A stretch of DNA of 39,265 nt from assembly GCA_964352715.1 (NCBI GenBank), contig CAYGSU010000037.1, forward strand, positions 1 through 39,265, in the 5' to 3' direction. The notes under the pieces were generated by a model, which saw nothing but the letters and a program-made list of their open reading frames with translations, had not been told where the DNA came from and ran no database searches. The position numbers and the translations under genes were made by a program. Shown here one piece after another: positions 14,616 through 22,451 of the stretch; the stretch's first letter is position 1; each line of letters opens with the position of its first letter. Source of the DNA: JAVKBW01 sp964352715 (GTDB lineage Bacteria > Pseudomonadota > Alphaproteobacteria > UBA8366 > Aestuariispiraceae).

Positions 14616-15256
14616 TATCCGGCCTGCAAATAGCTTTCCCATAGGTCGGCGCTGACAGAATCGCGTGTATCGGCGGTACTGCCCCACAGGGCATCGGCAG
14701 TAAAAACCACGCGGTACAGCGGCTGGCCGATGCGGTCGCCCTCTGCGCTTCTGTCCGGAAAAACGTGCCAGCCGCAGCAGGTTTCGACCGTGCCGGTACG
14801 GCCACGCAGATAGCCGGGCACGCGCGTATGACCGGCGGGATGGTCGAGCGTCACCGTCACCCGGTCGCCGGGCGAAAAAAGGGCTGGTCCTTCCGCCGGC
14901 ATCGCCGACGGGCCACCCTTGCGCAGGGTGGAGGCGACCCGGTCGGCGGTCAGCTTGCGCCGCTTCAGCGCATCCGACGGCGCGTCGTCAGACAGAACAC
15001 CCTTCTCGCGCAGCAGTGTATCCAGCCCGACCAGCCAGTTTTCATAATAGCTGTTCAGAAGATAGGTGGCCGGGTGCTGGCGTTCGCGCGCATGGCGCGA
15101 TGCATCGAGTGACCACAGGCCCAGCGCGCCGCAGGACAGGGTCAACCAGAAAACCGTCTTTTCCCAATCGGCATGGAACAGGGGTTCGAATGATTCCGGT
15201 TCCGGGTTTATCGGTCCCAGACCGTTCATGCCGCCAAGATCGTGTCCGCCCTGCAT
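14615..15256 (-). CDS. Nitrile hydratase beta subunit, without an adjacent alpha subunit
   Basis: A 213-residue protein with both parts of nitrile hydratase beta. The N-terminal helical part has HDLGGMNGLGPINPE, FHADWEKTVFWLTL, LDASRHARE and YLLNSYYENWLVGLDTLL. The C-terminal SH3-like barrel has FSPGDRVTV, TRVPGYLRGRTGTVE, HVFPDRSAEG, LYRVVF, LWG and VSADLWESYL. With an alpha subunit this enzyme hydrates nitriles to amides at a cobalt or iron centre held by alpha. No alpha or activator gene is next to it. It is the last of six minus-strand genes that begin with cobA, 17 bases after the Bcr/CflA gene. Alpha may be elsewhere in the genome, or the protein has another job. Confidence 0.85.
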   Translation of the reverse strand: MQGGHDLGGMNGLGPINPEPESFEPLFHADWEKTVFWLTLSCGALGLWSLDASRHARERQHPATYLLNSYYENWLVGLDTLLREKGVLSDDAPSDALKRRKLTADRVASTLRKGGPSAMPAEGPALFSPGDRVTVTLDHPAGHTRVPGYLRGRTGTVETCCGWHVFPDRSAEGDRIGQPLYRVVFTADALWGSTADTRDSVSADLWESYLQAG

Positions 15257-15273
15257 CGGTGTGTCGCTTTCGT

Positions 15274-16473
15274 TCAGCCGTCTTCGCGAAGCCTGAAACA
15301 GAATGCCAACGCGAGGGCACCCATCGTCGCAAGTCCTATCGCCATCGGCAATGCCGTTCGATCATACATCTGCGTCACCACTATCCCAACCAGTGCTGCC
15401 AGGGCGAACTGGGAAAAGCCCTGAAATGCCGTCGCCGCACCGGCCCGTTCGGGAAACGGGGCCATCATGCCGGCCAGCGCATTCGGCATCAGCACGCCCA
15501 GCCCGACCATATACAGAACCATCAGCGGCAATACCGTGGCGACGGAGCCGTAGCCGGCCAGAACCGTCGCGGTCATCGTCACGCCGGCCACAAAGTTTAG
15601 CAGCGTGCCGAGCCGCGTCAGCGACGCGATCCCGGCCCGGCGCACCAGGCGCGCGCCAAGCTGGGTTCCCGCCATATACCCCACAACGATGGCGGCGAAA
15701 CAGAAACCGTAGATTTCAGGCTTCACGCCATAGGCGTCGATGAAGACCAGCGGCGACGCGCTGATGAAGCAGAACAGGCCGCAATAGCTGAAAACGCCGG
15801 CAAACGCATAGGCCCGGTAGGTCGGATGCGCCAGAAAGTCTGCGAAGTTGCGCAGAATGCGTTTCGGCTGTGTTGAATCCGGTCTCATATGGCGGTTGGT
15901 TTCCGGCAGCCTGCACCAGATCCCCACCAGGGCGATTCCGCCGAACAGGGTTAGCGCCAGAAAGTTCGCCCGCCACCCGAACCAGCCTTCAAGAAAACCG
16001 CCCAGCACCGGCCCGACTGCCGGGGCCAGCGCCATCGCGGTCGCCACATAGGCAAGCACACGCGCGCCTTCAATGCGGCCATAAACGTCGCGGATCGCCG
16101 CTCGTCCGATCACCGGCCCGGCGCATCCGCCCAGCGCCTGGAAAAACCGGGCGACGATCAGAATCTCGACCGTGGACGCGATCCAGCAGGCAAGCGACGC
16201 TACAGTATAGATCGCCAGCCCGGCCAGCAGGGCCGGGCGCCGCCCGAACCGGTCCGATACCGGGCCATAGAACAACTGGCTGACTCCGAAAGCGACCAGA
16301 AACACGCTTAAGGTAAGTTGCACGGTAACAGCGTCGGTATTCAGGGACGTGGCTATTGAGGGAAGGGAGGGCAGATACAGATCCGTCGAGATCGGCCCCA
16401 GCGCCACCGCCATCGTGATGAACGCGATGGCGATGCCGAGGCGGATCGGTCCGTCAGACGGCGACGGGGTCAT
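15274..16473 (-). CDS. Bcr/CflA family MFS drug efflux transporter
   Basis: A 399-residue, 12-helix major facilitator of the DHA1 Bcr/CflA group, which exports drugs such as bicyclomycin or chloramphenicol; the substrate is not predictable. Family blocks are TDLYLPSLPSIA in the first loop, QLFYGPVSDRFGRRPAL (motif A), RFFQALGGCAGPVIGRAAIRD, and APAVGPVLGGFL (motif C). I start at the ATG at 16473, with GGATCGG about five bases upstream. The frame is open to 16503, but that adds a non-conserved stretch. It overlaps the previous gene by 20 bases. Confidence 0.9.
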   Translation of the reverse strand: MTPSPSDGPIRLGIAIAFITMAVALGPISTDLYLPSLPSIATSLNTDAVTVQLTLSVFLVAFGVSQLFYGPVSDRFGRRPALLAGLAIYTVASLACWIASTVEILIVARFFQALGGCAGPVIGRAAIRDVYGRIEGARVLAYVATAMALAPAVGPVLGGFLEGWFGWRANFLALTLFGGIALVGIWCRLPETNRHMRPDSTQPKRILRNFADFLAHPTYRAYAFAGVFSYCGLFCFISASPLVFIDAYGVKPEIYGFCFAAIVVGYMAGTQLGARLVRRAGIASLTRLGTLLNFVAGVTMTATVLAGYGSVATVLPLMVLYMVGLGVLMPNALAGMMAPFPERAGAATAFQGFSQFALAALVGIVVTQMYDRTALPMAIGLATMGALALAFCFRLREDG

Positions 16474-17185
16474 CGCTGCCGATCCGGTGCAGGCCGGCGC
16501 CATTGTCGCGAAGCCAGGTTCGGCCGGTTTCCGGGTGCTCGGTCAGCGCTGCGACCTGCCGCCAGAAGGCCGCCGAATGATCCATATGAACAAGATGCGC
16601 CACTTCGTGTGCGACGACGTAATCCGCCACGAAGGACGGAGCGCAGATCAGACGCCAGTTGAAATTCAGGTCGCCTCTTGCGCTGCAGCTTCCCCAGCGG
16701 CTTGTCTGATCGCGGATTGAAATGCGGCCGGGCCTTTTGCCGATCCGTTTCGCCTTGTCGCTGACCAGGACCTGAAATTCGCGGCGCGCTTCCTTTTTCA
16801 GGGCGTCCCGCACCCGCCGCGCGAGATGCGGAGCATCACCGCCAACCCGAAGATGGCCGTCTACTATCCGGGCATGACCACGCCAGTCGCGATCATGATC
16901 GATGACAAGCAGTCTATCCTGAAAGGGTATCGCGGCACCGTCGGCAAACGGCACAGGTGCAGGCCTTCCGGCAGCGGTTTCGATCAGCCAGTCACGATGG
17001 CGATTCACAAAATCCATGCCGTCGCGCAGCGGCATCCATTTCGGGATGGTCAGAATCGCACCATTGCCGCGCGGGTCCATTCGAACGCTGACCCGCCGCG
17101 CCTGCGGGTGCCGGCGCACGGCGACAGGCAGCGCGCCATCGGGCAGCGCGATCGTGAATCCGGTTTTCGGGTCCGCTTCAGCCAT
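16454..17185 (-). CDS. YgjP/SprT-like zinc metallopeptidase (DUF45)
   Basis: A 243-residue protein of the YgjP (WLM/SprT-like, M48-related) group. An N-terminal beta-rich domain (VAVRRHPQARRVSVRMDP) is followed by the family signature SRWGSCSARGDLNFNWRL. The zinc site is AHEVAH (His193, Glu194, His197), with a likely third ligand His203 in MDHSAAFW. The cellular substrate is unknown. I use the ATG at 17185. An in-frame TTG at 17257 would overlap the upstream gene and adds a non-conserved stretch, and a GTG lies at 17191, so the start is uncertain. It overlaps the MFS gene downstream. Confidence 0.85.
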   Translation of the reverse strand: MAEADPKTGFTIALPDGALPVAVRRHPQARRVSVRMDPRGNGAILTIPKWMPLRDGMDFVNRHRDWLIETAAGRPAPVPFADGAAIPFQDRLLVIDHDRDWRGHARIVDGHLRVGGDAPHLARRVRDALKKEARREFQVLVSDKAKRIGKRPGRISIRDQTSRWGSCSARGDLNFNWRLICAPSFVADYVVAHEVAHLVHMDHSAAFWRQVAALTEHPETGRTWLRDNGAGLHRIGSDDPVAV

Positions 17186-17225
17186 GGTCACTTTTGTCCA
17201 TGGATTCGCCAGCAAACGCCAAAAC

Positions 17226-17738
17226 CTATCGGCGGGTTTTCTGATTTTTTCGATCAAGCGGCGTTCCCAACCGCCAGATCGGGCGGTTCTTTACCTTGTC
17301 TTCAAGCCAGCGCGTCACATGATCTTCCAGATCATCGACAAAGGTTTCCGACACCACCTTGTCACGCACCGAAATACCGGCCTCATGCACGCTTTCCGGC
17401 GATCCTGAAACCAGGGGGTGCCAGTCGGGCAAATCCTCGCCCTCGGCAAGAAGCCGGTAGGCGCAGGTATCGGGCAGCCAGGGCAGTCGGGTCACCGTCG
17501 CCGGCGTCAATTGTATGCAATCCTCGACAATGTCCTTCCGGTTGGCGTAGTCGCCGCAGCGGCAGCTATGGGTATCCAGCAGTTCGCAGGCGACATCGGT
17601 CATGGCGATGGCCCCGCTATCGGCATCTTCAAGCTTGTGAAGACAGCACTGCCCGCAACCGTCGCACAGCGATTCCCATTCCGTCTGGCTCATTTCGGCC
17701 AACCGCTTGGTTTTCCAGAACGGGCGGGGCGCGGCCAT
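17226..17738 (-). CDS. YcgN-type cysteine-cluster protein (UPF0260)
   Basis: A 170-residue protein of the UPF0260/YcgN family. The defining cysteine cluster is SLCDGCGQCCLHK (Cys25, 28, 31, 32). Further conserved parts are CELLDTHSCRCGDYANR, DCIQLTP, RLPWLPDTCAYRLLAEG and LPDWHPLVSG. The cysteines probably bind zinc or an Fe-S cluster; no reaction is established. The start ATG at 17738 shares a base with the cobB stop (TGATG), so the two are translationally coupled. The longer frame open to 17933 lies inside cobB and is not used. Confidence 0.88.
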   Translation of the reverse strand: MAAPRPFWKTKRLAEMSQTEWESLCDGCGQCCLHKLEDADSGAIAMTDVACELLDTHSCRCGDYANRKDIVEDCIQLTPATVTRLPWLPDTCAYRLLAEGEDLPDWHPLVSGSPESVHEAGISVRDKVVSETFVDDLEDHVTRWLEDKVKNRPIWRLGTPLDRKNQKTRR

Positions 17739-19057
17739 CAGGCGGCCCTGTCGATCATATGCAGGAACGACCCGGCGACCGATCCAGCGCGCAATCCGGC
17801 AGAGCCGGACGGGTCGCCCGTCGCATCCCAGGTTTCGAACAGGACGTCGCCCGGTCCTTCGGTCAACGTCGTCGCATAGTGAAATTCGTGACCGGTAATC
17901 TGTTGCCCGACCGGGCCGAACGGTGAATCGCACAGGCTCACCGCCTTTCGATAACCAAGATGCAGCTTGCGGTCGGCGAAGCTTGTTTCAACTGCCAGCA
18001 GGCCGGCCATCGCATGACGGTTGCCGTCGGCGTCAACCAGTCCGGCACCAAGAACCATGTACCCGCCGCACTCGCCGATCACTGGCGTCGCGGCTGCCGC
18101 GGCGTTCCGAAGGCCGGACAGAAACACCGCATTGGCGGCAAGCGCGCCGGCATGCAGTTCCGGATATCCACCGGGCAGATAGATCGCATCGGCATCTGCC
18201 GGCGGTGCGTCGCCGGCCAGCGGCGAGAATGACAGAATTTCTGCGCCAGCCCGTTGCCATCCGGCCAGCACATGCGGATAGGCAAAGGCGAAGGCGATAT
18301 CGTCGGCCACCGCAATCCGTTGGCCCGGTGGCGGCATGGGCGTGGTTTCAGATGCCTCGACCGTCGACGGCCGGGCAAGCGATTGCAGGATGCCGCTATC
18401 AACATTCTCGGCGATCAGGTCTGCTGCGCGATTAATGAAATCGTCGAGGCCGGCCTTCTCGCGCGCCTGCACAAGGCCGAGATGGCGGGACGGTATCTCA
18501 AGGTCGGCGACCCGGGGAATGTAGCCGAGCACGGAAATTTCCGGCAGCGCCGACGCCATGGCATCAGCAATAATCCGGCGGTGTTTTTCACTGCCGACCT
18601 TGTTGAAGATCACGCCGGCGACGGTGATGTCCGTTCGGTGGCCGGCGAAACCCCGAACCAGAGCTGCCGCCGATGCGCCCTGCGACCGGGCGTCAACCAC
18701 CAGCACGACCGGCCAGCCGGTCAGCGCCGCCAGATCCGCTGTCGACCCTGCGCCATCGGCTGCACCGTCGAACAAACCCATGACCCCTTCTGCAATGATC
18801 AGATCCGACCCTGCCGATACGGCCGAAATAGTGTGCAGAACGGTTTCGCGGCGCATTGCCCACAGATCCAGATTGTAGCAGGGGCGGCCGGTCGCGGCGG
18901 CATGGAAGGCCGGGTCGATATAGTCAGGGCCGACCTTGGCCGATGCGATGGCGACGCCCGACCGGGCGAAGGCCCGCAGCAGGCCGAGCGTGATCAGGGT
19001 CTTTCCGCTGCCGCTCGACGGTGCTGCGATGACAAGTCCGGGAGGTGTTTTCGCCAT
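17738..19057 (-). CDS. cobB: Cobyrinate a,c-diamide synthase CobB/CbiA
   Basis: A 439-residue ATP- and glutamine-dependent amidase that converts the a and c acetate side chains of (hydrogeno/cob)yrinate to amides. The P-loop APSSGSGKT is at residues 12-20, followed by KVGPDYIDPAFH and EGVMGLFDG, both characteristic. The C-terminal class I glutaminase domain has YLPGGYPELHA and the nucleophile Cys330 in IGECGGYM, with GHEFHY near the end. With a cobalt-early pathway the substrate should be cobyrinic acid, making it functionally CbiA. It starts 18 bases after cobA. Confidence 0.95.
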   Translation of the reverse strand: MAKTPPGLVIAAPSSGSGKTLITLGLLRAFARSGVAIASAKVGPDYIDPAFHAAATGRPCYNLDLWAMRRETVLHTISAVSAGSDLIIAEGVMGLFDGAADGAGSTADLAALTGWPVVLVVDARSQGASAAALVRGFAGHRTDITVAGVIFNKVGSEKHRRIIADAMASALPEISVLGYIPRVADLEIPSRHLGLVQAREKAGLDDFINRAADLIAENVDSGILQSLARPSTVEASETTPMPPPGQRIAVADDIAFAFAYPHVLAGWQRAGAEILSFSPLAGDAPPADADAIYLPGGYPELHAGALAANAVFLSGLRNAAAAATPVIGECGGYMVLGAGLVDADGNRHAMAGLLAVETSFADRKLHLGYRKAVSLCDSPFGPVGQQITGHEFHYATTLTEGPGDVLFETWDATGDPSGSAGLRAGSVAGSFLHMIDRAA

Positions 19058-19075
19058 CTAAGGCCGGGCGCCGGC

Positions 19076-19903
19076 TCAGCCGGCTTCACTTTGGGACTGG
19101 TCCCACAGGCCGAGCGGATCGGGATCGGCTGTTGCGCCCTGGGCCTGGCCGATCCAGTCAAGCGCGGCCCGAAGGCGAACAACCTCGCCGATTGCGACAA
19201 TGGCCGGCGGGTCGATCTCGCGTGCGGCTTCGGCGGCGTCAGACAGGGTGGTCACCACAACCTTCTGTTCCGCTGTTGCGGCCTTGGACACGATGGCGAC
19301 GGGTTCATCACCGCGCCGTCCGCCCTGAATCAGTAGATCGGCAATGCCGGCCAGATGTTTCAGCGCCATATACAGAATGATAACGGGCGATCCCTTGGCG
19401 ATGGAATGCCAGTCGAGGTGATGCGGCACGTCGCCTGTAACGTCATGCCCGGTAATGAACGTCACGGCGGAATTGGTGTCGCGATGGGTCGCCGGAATGC
19501 CGGCATAGGCCAGGCCGCCAATGCCGGCGGTAATGCCGGGCACGATGCGGAACGGCACATTCGCACGAACCAGTTCCAGCGCTTCTTCGCCGCCACGTCC
19601 GAATACGAACGGGTCGCCGCCTTTCAGCCGCACAACCTTGCGGCCGGCGCGAGCCAGTTCGACCAGCCGTGCGGAAATCGCCCGTTGCTTGGGCGAAGGC
19701 CGGCCACCCCGTTTTCCGGCATAGATACGCTCGGCATCCGAAGACGCCATATTCAGGATGCGCTCGTCGACAAGCGCGTCGTAAACGACGGTATCGGCCT
19801 GTTGCAGCGCGTTGACGGCATGCAGCGTCAGGAGACCTGGATCGCCAGGGCCTGCGCCAACCAGCCAAACCCAGCCCGCCTCGAGAACGGGAAGATCCGG
19901 CAT
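19076..19903 (-). CDS. cobA: Uroporphyrinogen-III C-methyltransferase CobA (SUMT)
   Basis: A 275-residue enzyme that methylates uroporphyrinogen III at C2 and C7 to give precorrin-2. Motifs are VWLVGAGPGDPGLLT, YDALVDERIL, RLKGGDPFVFGRGGEE, IVPGITAGIGGLAYAGIP and LYMALKHL. The start is the ATG at 19903, decided by AGGAGG four bases upstream; the frame upstream to 19936 is outside the conserved protein. It lacks the CysG dehydrogenase/ferrochelatase domain, so the oxidation of precorrin-2 to sirohydrochlorin must be done by another gene. A possible -10 (TAGAAT, 19948-19943) lies upstream. Confidence 0.95.
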   Translation of the reverse strand: MPDLPVLEAGWVWLVGAGPGDPGLLTLHAVNALQQADTVVYDALVDERILNMASSDAERIYAGKRGGRPSPKQRAISARLVELARAGRKVVRLKGGDPFVFGRGGEEALELVRANVPFRIVPGITAGIGGLAYAGIPATHRDTNSAVTFITGHDVTGDVPHHLDWHSIAKGSPVIILYMALKHLAGIADLLIQGGRRGDEPVAIVSKAATAEQKVVVTTLSDAAEAAREIDPPAIVAIGEVVRLRAALDWIGQAQGATADPDPLGLWDQSQSEAG

Positions 19904-20039
19904 CGAACCTCCTGGAGAAAACAGATCGTGTCGCATCTGAAAATTCTATTCGGGCGAAAGGGGTTAGGAAAGCAAATAGGCGACGCTTCTTCGCACGGAA
20001 GCGCCTCGACGAATAGGGAAAATACCGTAAGCTAAAGCC

Positions 20040-21116
20040 ATGGCAAGAAAACCGGACGGCCCCTTGCGCAGTGGATGGACGACAGGCGCCTGCGCCGCCG
20101 CGGCGGCGTGCGGGGCGTTTCGTGCGCTTGTTTCGGGTCAATTCCCGGAAACCGAGACCATTCGCCTGCCGCGCGGCGAATTGCCGACGTTTGCGCTTGT
20201 TGACACGATGCTCGAGAACGGCCAGGCGCGGGCCGGCGTGATCAAGGATGCCGGCGACGATCCGGATGTTACCCATGGCGCGATAATCGTCTCGACAGTG
20301 CGGCGCGGACCGAAAGGGTCCGGCGTTACCTTTCATGCCGGTGAAGGCGTCGGCATGGTTACTAAACCGGGCTTGCCGATTCCGCCGGGCGAACCGGCGA
20401 TCAATCCGAAGCCCAGGGAAATCATGCGCTCGAACCTGACGGAAATCGCTGATGCATTCGGCGAGCCTGCCGATATCAGCGTTACCGTCTCGGTGCCGGG
20501 CGGGGCTGAACTTGCCGAAAAAACCTGGAATCCCAGACTGGGTATTATCGGCGGCATTTCGATACTGGGAACAACAGGCATCGTCGTGCCGTTTTCCTGT
20601 TCGGCCTGGATCCATTCCATCCATCGCGGTATCGACGTGGCGAGAGCGGGCGGAATCGATCATGTCGCCGGATCGACCGGCAACATGTCGGAGCAGGCGG
20701 TGCGGAAGAAATTCAACCTGCCGCTGGAAGCCCTTCTGGATATGGGCGATTTTGCGGGCGGGCTGCTGAAATATATGCGCCGAAACCCGGTGCCGCGCCT
20801 GACGATCGCGGGCGGGTTCGCCAAGATGCTGAAGCTGGCGCAGGGAAACCTTGATTTGCATTCGTCGCGTAGCCAGGTCGACTTCCAGAAGCTGGCCACG
20901 CTGGTGGAAGAATGCGGCGGGTCGCCATCGATTGGCGTAGCGGCACGTTCCGCCAATACAGCGGCTGAGGTTCTGGGGCTTGCCGGCGACCTGCCTCTGG
21001 CGGAAACAGTCGCCGCGAGAGCGCGGCAAACTGCGCTTGCGACACTGTCGGGCGATACATCTGTCGACGTTCTGATTGTCGACCGGGAAGGGAACGAACT
21101 GGCTCATGTCGGGTGA
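20040..21116 (+). CDS. cbiD: Cobalt-precorrin-5B (C1)-methyltransferase CbiD
   Basis: A 358-residue CbiD, the C1 methylase of the cobalt-early route, unrelated to the other tetrapyrrole methylases. The family opening LRSGWTTGACAAAAA is clear. It is followed by a THGAIIVSTV segment, GEGVGMVTKPGL, PAINPKPREIM and GTTGIVVPFS. The length is normal. CbiD with CbiG and CbiX marks the anaerobic-type pathway. The gene is divergent from cobA across 136 bases; that spacer has a 6-bp hairpin (CGCTTC/GAAGCG, 19984-20003) but no B12 riboswitch. The stop overlaps the cobK start by 11 bases. Confidence 0.95.
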   Translation: MARKPDGPLRSGWTTGACAAAAACGAFRALVSGQFPETETIRLPRGELPTFALVDTMLENGQARAGVIKDAGDDPDVTHGAIIVSTVRRGPKGSGVTFHAGEGVGMVTKPGLPIPPGEPAINPKPREIMRSNLTEIADAFGEPADISVTVSVPGGAELAEKTWNPRLGIIGGISILGTTGIVVPFSCSAWIHSIHRGIDVARAGGIDHVAGSTGNMSEQAVRKKFNLPLEALLDMGDFAGGLLKYMRRNPVPRLTIAGGFAKMLKLAQGNLDLHSSRSQVDFQKLATLVEECGGSPSIGVAARSANTAAEVLGLAGDLPLAETVAARARQTALATLSGDTSVDVLIVDREGNELAHVG

Positions 21117-21873
21117 TGCAGGCAAACGGCGGCTTCTGATCCTTGGTGGAACAGGCGAGGCATACGATCTTGCTGATGCCGTAGCGGCGGCATTCGCAGA
21201 CCGGTTTTCCGTCGTCAGCGCTCTTGCCGGACGGACAGATGCCCCCCGGCAACCGGCCGGGCAGGTTCGCATTGGCGGTTTCGGTGGTGTGGAAGGGCTT
21301 ATGGCCTATCTGCGCGACATGGCGGTTGATTGTGTTGTCGATGCAACCCATCCCTTCGCGGCACAGATGACCGACCAGGCTTTCAACGCCTGCCGGCAGG
21401 TTCATGTCCCCTATTTACGGCTCGACCGACCGGCCTGGACGCCGCAGAATGGAGACCGGTGGCATTCCGTTTCCGATGCTACCGTGGCCGCCAGACTGCT
21501 GCCGGAGGTTGGTTCCGTCGCATTTCTGACGGTCGGTGCGAAAGAACTGGAATCGTTTCGCGGGCTGCAGGGCGTGCAGATTGCAATGCGTCTGGTCGAC
21601 CCGCCGGCGGAGCCGGTTCCGCTTGAAGAGGTCGTGATGATTCTCGGGCGCGGTCCGTTCGATCTTGAAGATGAACGTGCGTTGCTGCAGCAACACCGTA
21701 TCGACGTTCTTGTCACCAAGAACAGTGGCGGCGAGGCGACGGCGGCCAAGTTGACCGCTGCAAGGGAAGCAGGCATACCGGTGATCATGATCGAACGGCC
21801 GGAACAACATGTCGAACCGGTCGTGACAACAATAGCGGAAGCCCTCGGCTGGCTGGCGGAAATGGATCAATGA
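21106..21873 (+). CDS. cobK: Precorrin-6A / cobalt-precorrin-6A reductase CobK/CbiJ
   Basis: A 255-residue NADPH- or NADH-dependent reductase of the macrocycle. The nucleotide-binding loop LLILGGTGEAYDLA starts the protein. VDCVVDATHPFAAQMT is the second diagnostic block, and PYLRLDRPAW and VLVTKNSGGEATAAKL are also conserved. I start at the ATG at 21106, inside the last codons of cbiD, because it begins the conserved sequence; an in-frame upstream start at 21076 is unlikely. The stop overlaps the following ankyrin gene by four bases. Confidence 0.95.
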   Translation: MSGDAGKRRLLILGGTGEAYDLADAVAAAFADRFSVVSALAGRTDAPRQPAGQVRIGGFGGVEGLMAYLRDMAVDCVVDATHPFAAQMTDQAFNACRQVHVPYLRLDRPAWTPQNGDRWHSVSDATVAARLLPEVGSVAFLTVGAKELESFRGLQGVQIAMRLVDPPAEPVPLEEVVMILGRGPFDLEDERALLQQHRIDVLVTKNSGGEATAAKLTAAREAGIPVIMIERPEQHVEPVVTTIAEALGWLAEMDQ

Positions 21874-22448
21874 CTATTCTGCACACGATTAGAACTCTTT
21901 TACTGGTTTGCCTGTTCGCCATGATGCTTTCGCCCGGGGTGAAGGCGCAGAACAACGACAACCTGCTGGATACCAGACCGAGAGAATCAATTGCCGTGGA
22001 AGAAGGCGATCTCGATTCTTTGCGGTCATTGCTGATTGGCGGATCCAACACAGGCGTGTCCGATGCCAGTGGTCGCAGCCTGCTGATGATCGCCGCGTCG
22101 CGGAACGATATCGACATCATGGAACTGCTGTTCGATTACGATGCACAGATCGAGCAGAGGGACGTCAACGGCGCGACCGCCCTGCACTGGGCCGTCCGAT
22201 CCAACGCAATCGATGCGACCATTCTGCTGCTGGAAAATGGGGCAAATCCCAACGCGCAGGACAACCAGGGGATGACGCCGGTCATGCAGGCGGTGCGGAA
22301 AAACGACAGGTATCTGGTTGAGGAAATTCTTCTGGCGAAACCGGATCTGACCATCGCAGACTATACGGGTCGAACGGCGCTCGACTGGGCGCGATCCAGC
22401 CGTGACAGCTCCATTGCCACCATGCTTGAAGAAGCCGGCGCGTCCTGA
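21870..22448 (+). CDS. Exported ankyrin-repeat protein
   Basis: A 192-residue protein with a Sec signal peptide (about residues 1-26, cleavage after GVKA). Around four ankyrin repeats follow: SGRSLLMIAASRNDIDIMELL, NGATALHWAVRSNAIDATILLL, QGMTPVMQAVRKNDRYLVEEIL, and GRTALDWARSSRDSSIATML (given as shortened blocks). It should sit in the periplasm and bind a protein partner; the partner is unknown. It is coupled to cobK by ATGA, yet has no obvious corrinoid role, so the coupling may be only transcriptional hitch-hiking. It ends three bases from the convergent penicillin-binding protein gene. Confidence 0.88.
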   Translation: MTILHTIRTLLLVCLFAMMLSPGVKAQNNDNLLDTRPRESIAVEEGDLDSLRSLLIGGSNTGVSDASGRSLLMIAASRNDIDIMELLFDYDAQIEQRDVNGATALHWAVRSNAIDATILLLENGANPNAQDNQGMTPVMQAVRKNDRYLVEEILLAKPDLTIADYTGRTALDWARSSRDSSIATMLEEAGAS

Positions 22449-22451
22449 GCC

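Noticed and set aside
16826..17926. 366-codon plus-strand frame opposite the SprT-like and YcgN-like genes
   Set aside because: Arg/Ser/Pro-rich shadow; the minus-strand genes have clear metal-binding motifs and coupling.
19443..21272. 609-codon open frame on the minus strand across cobA and cbiD
   Set aside because: It is out of frame with cobA on its own strand and antisense to cbiD, both of which have strong family motifs. No domain is visible in the translation.
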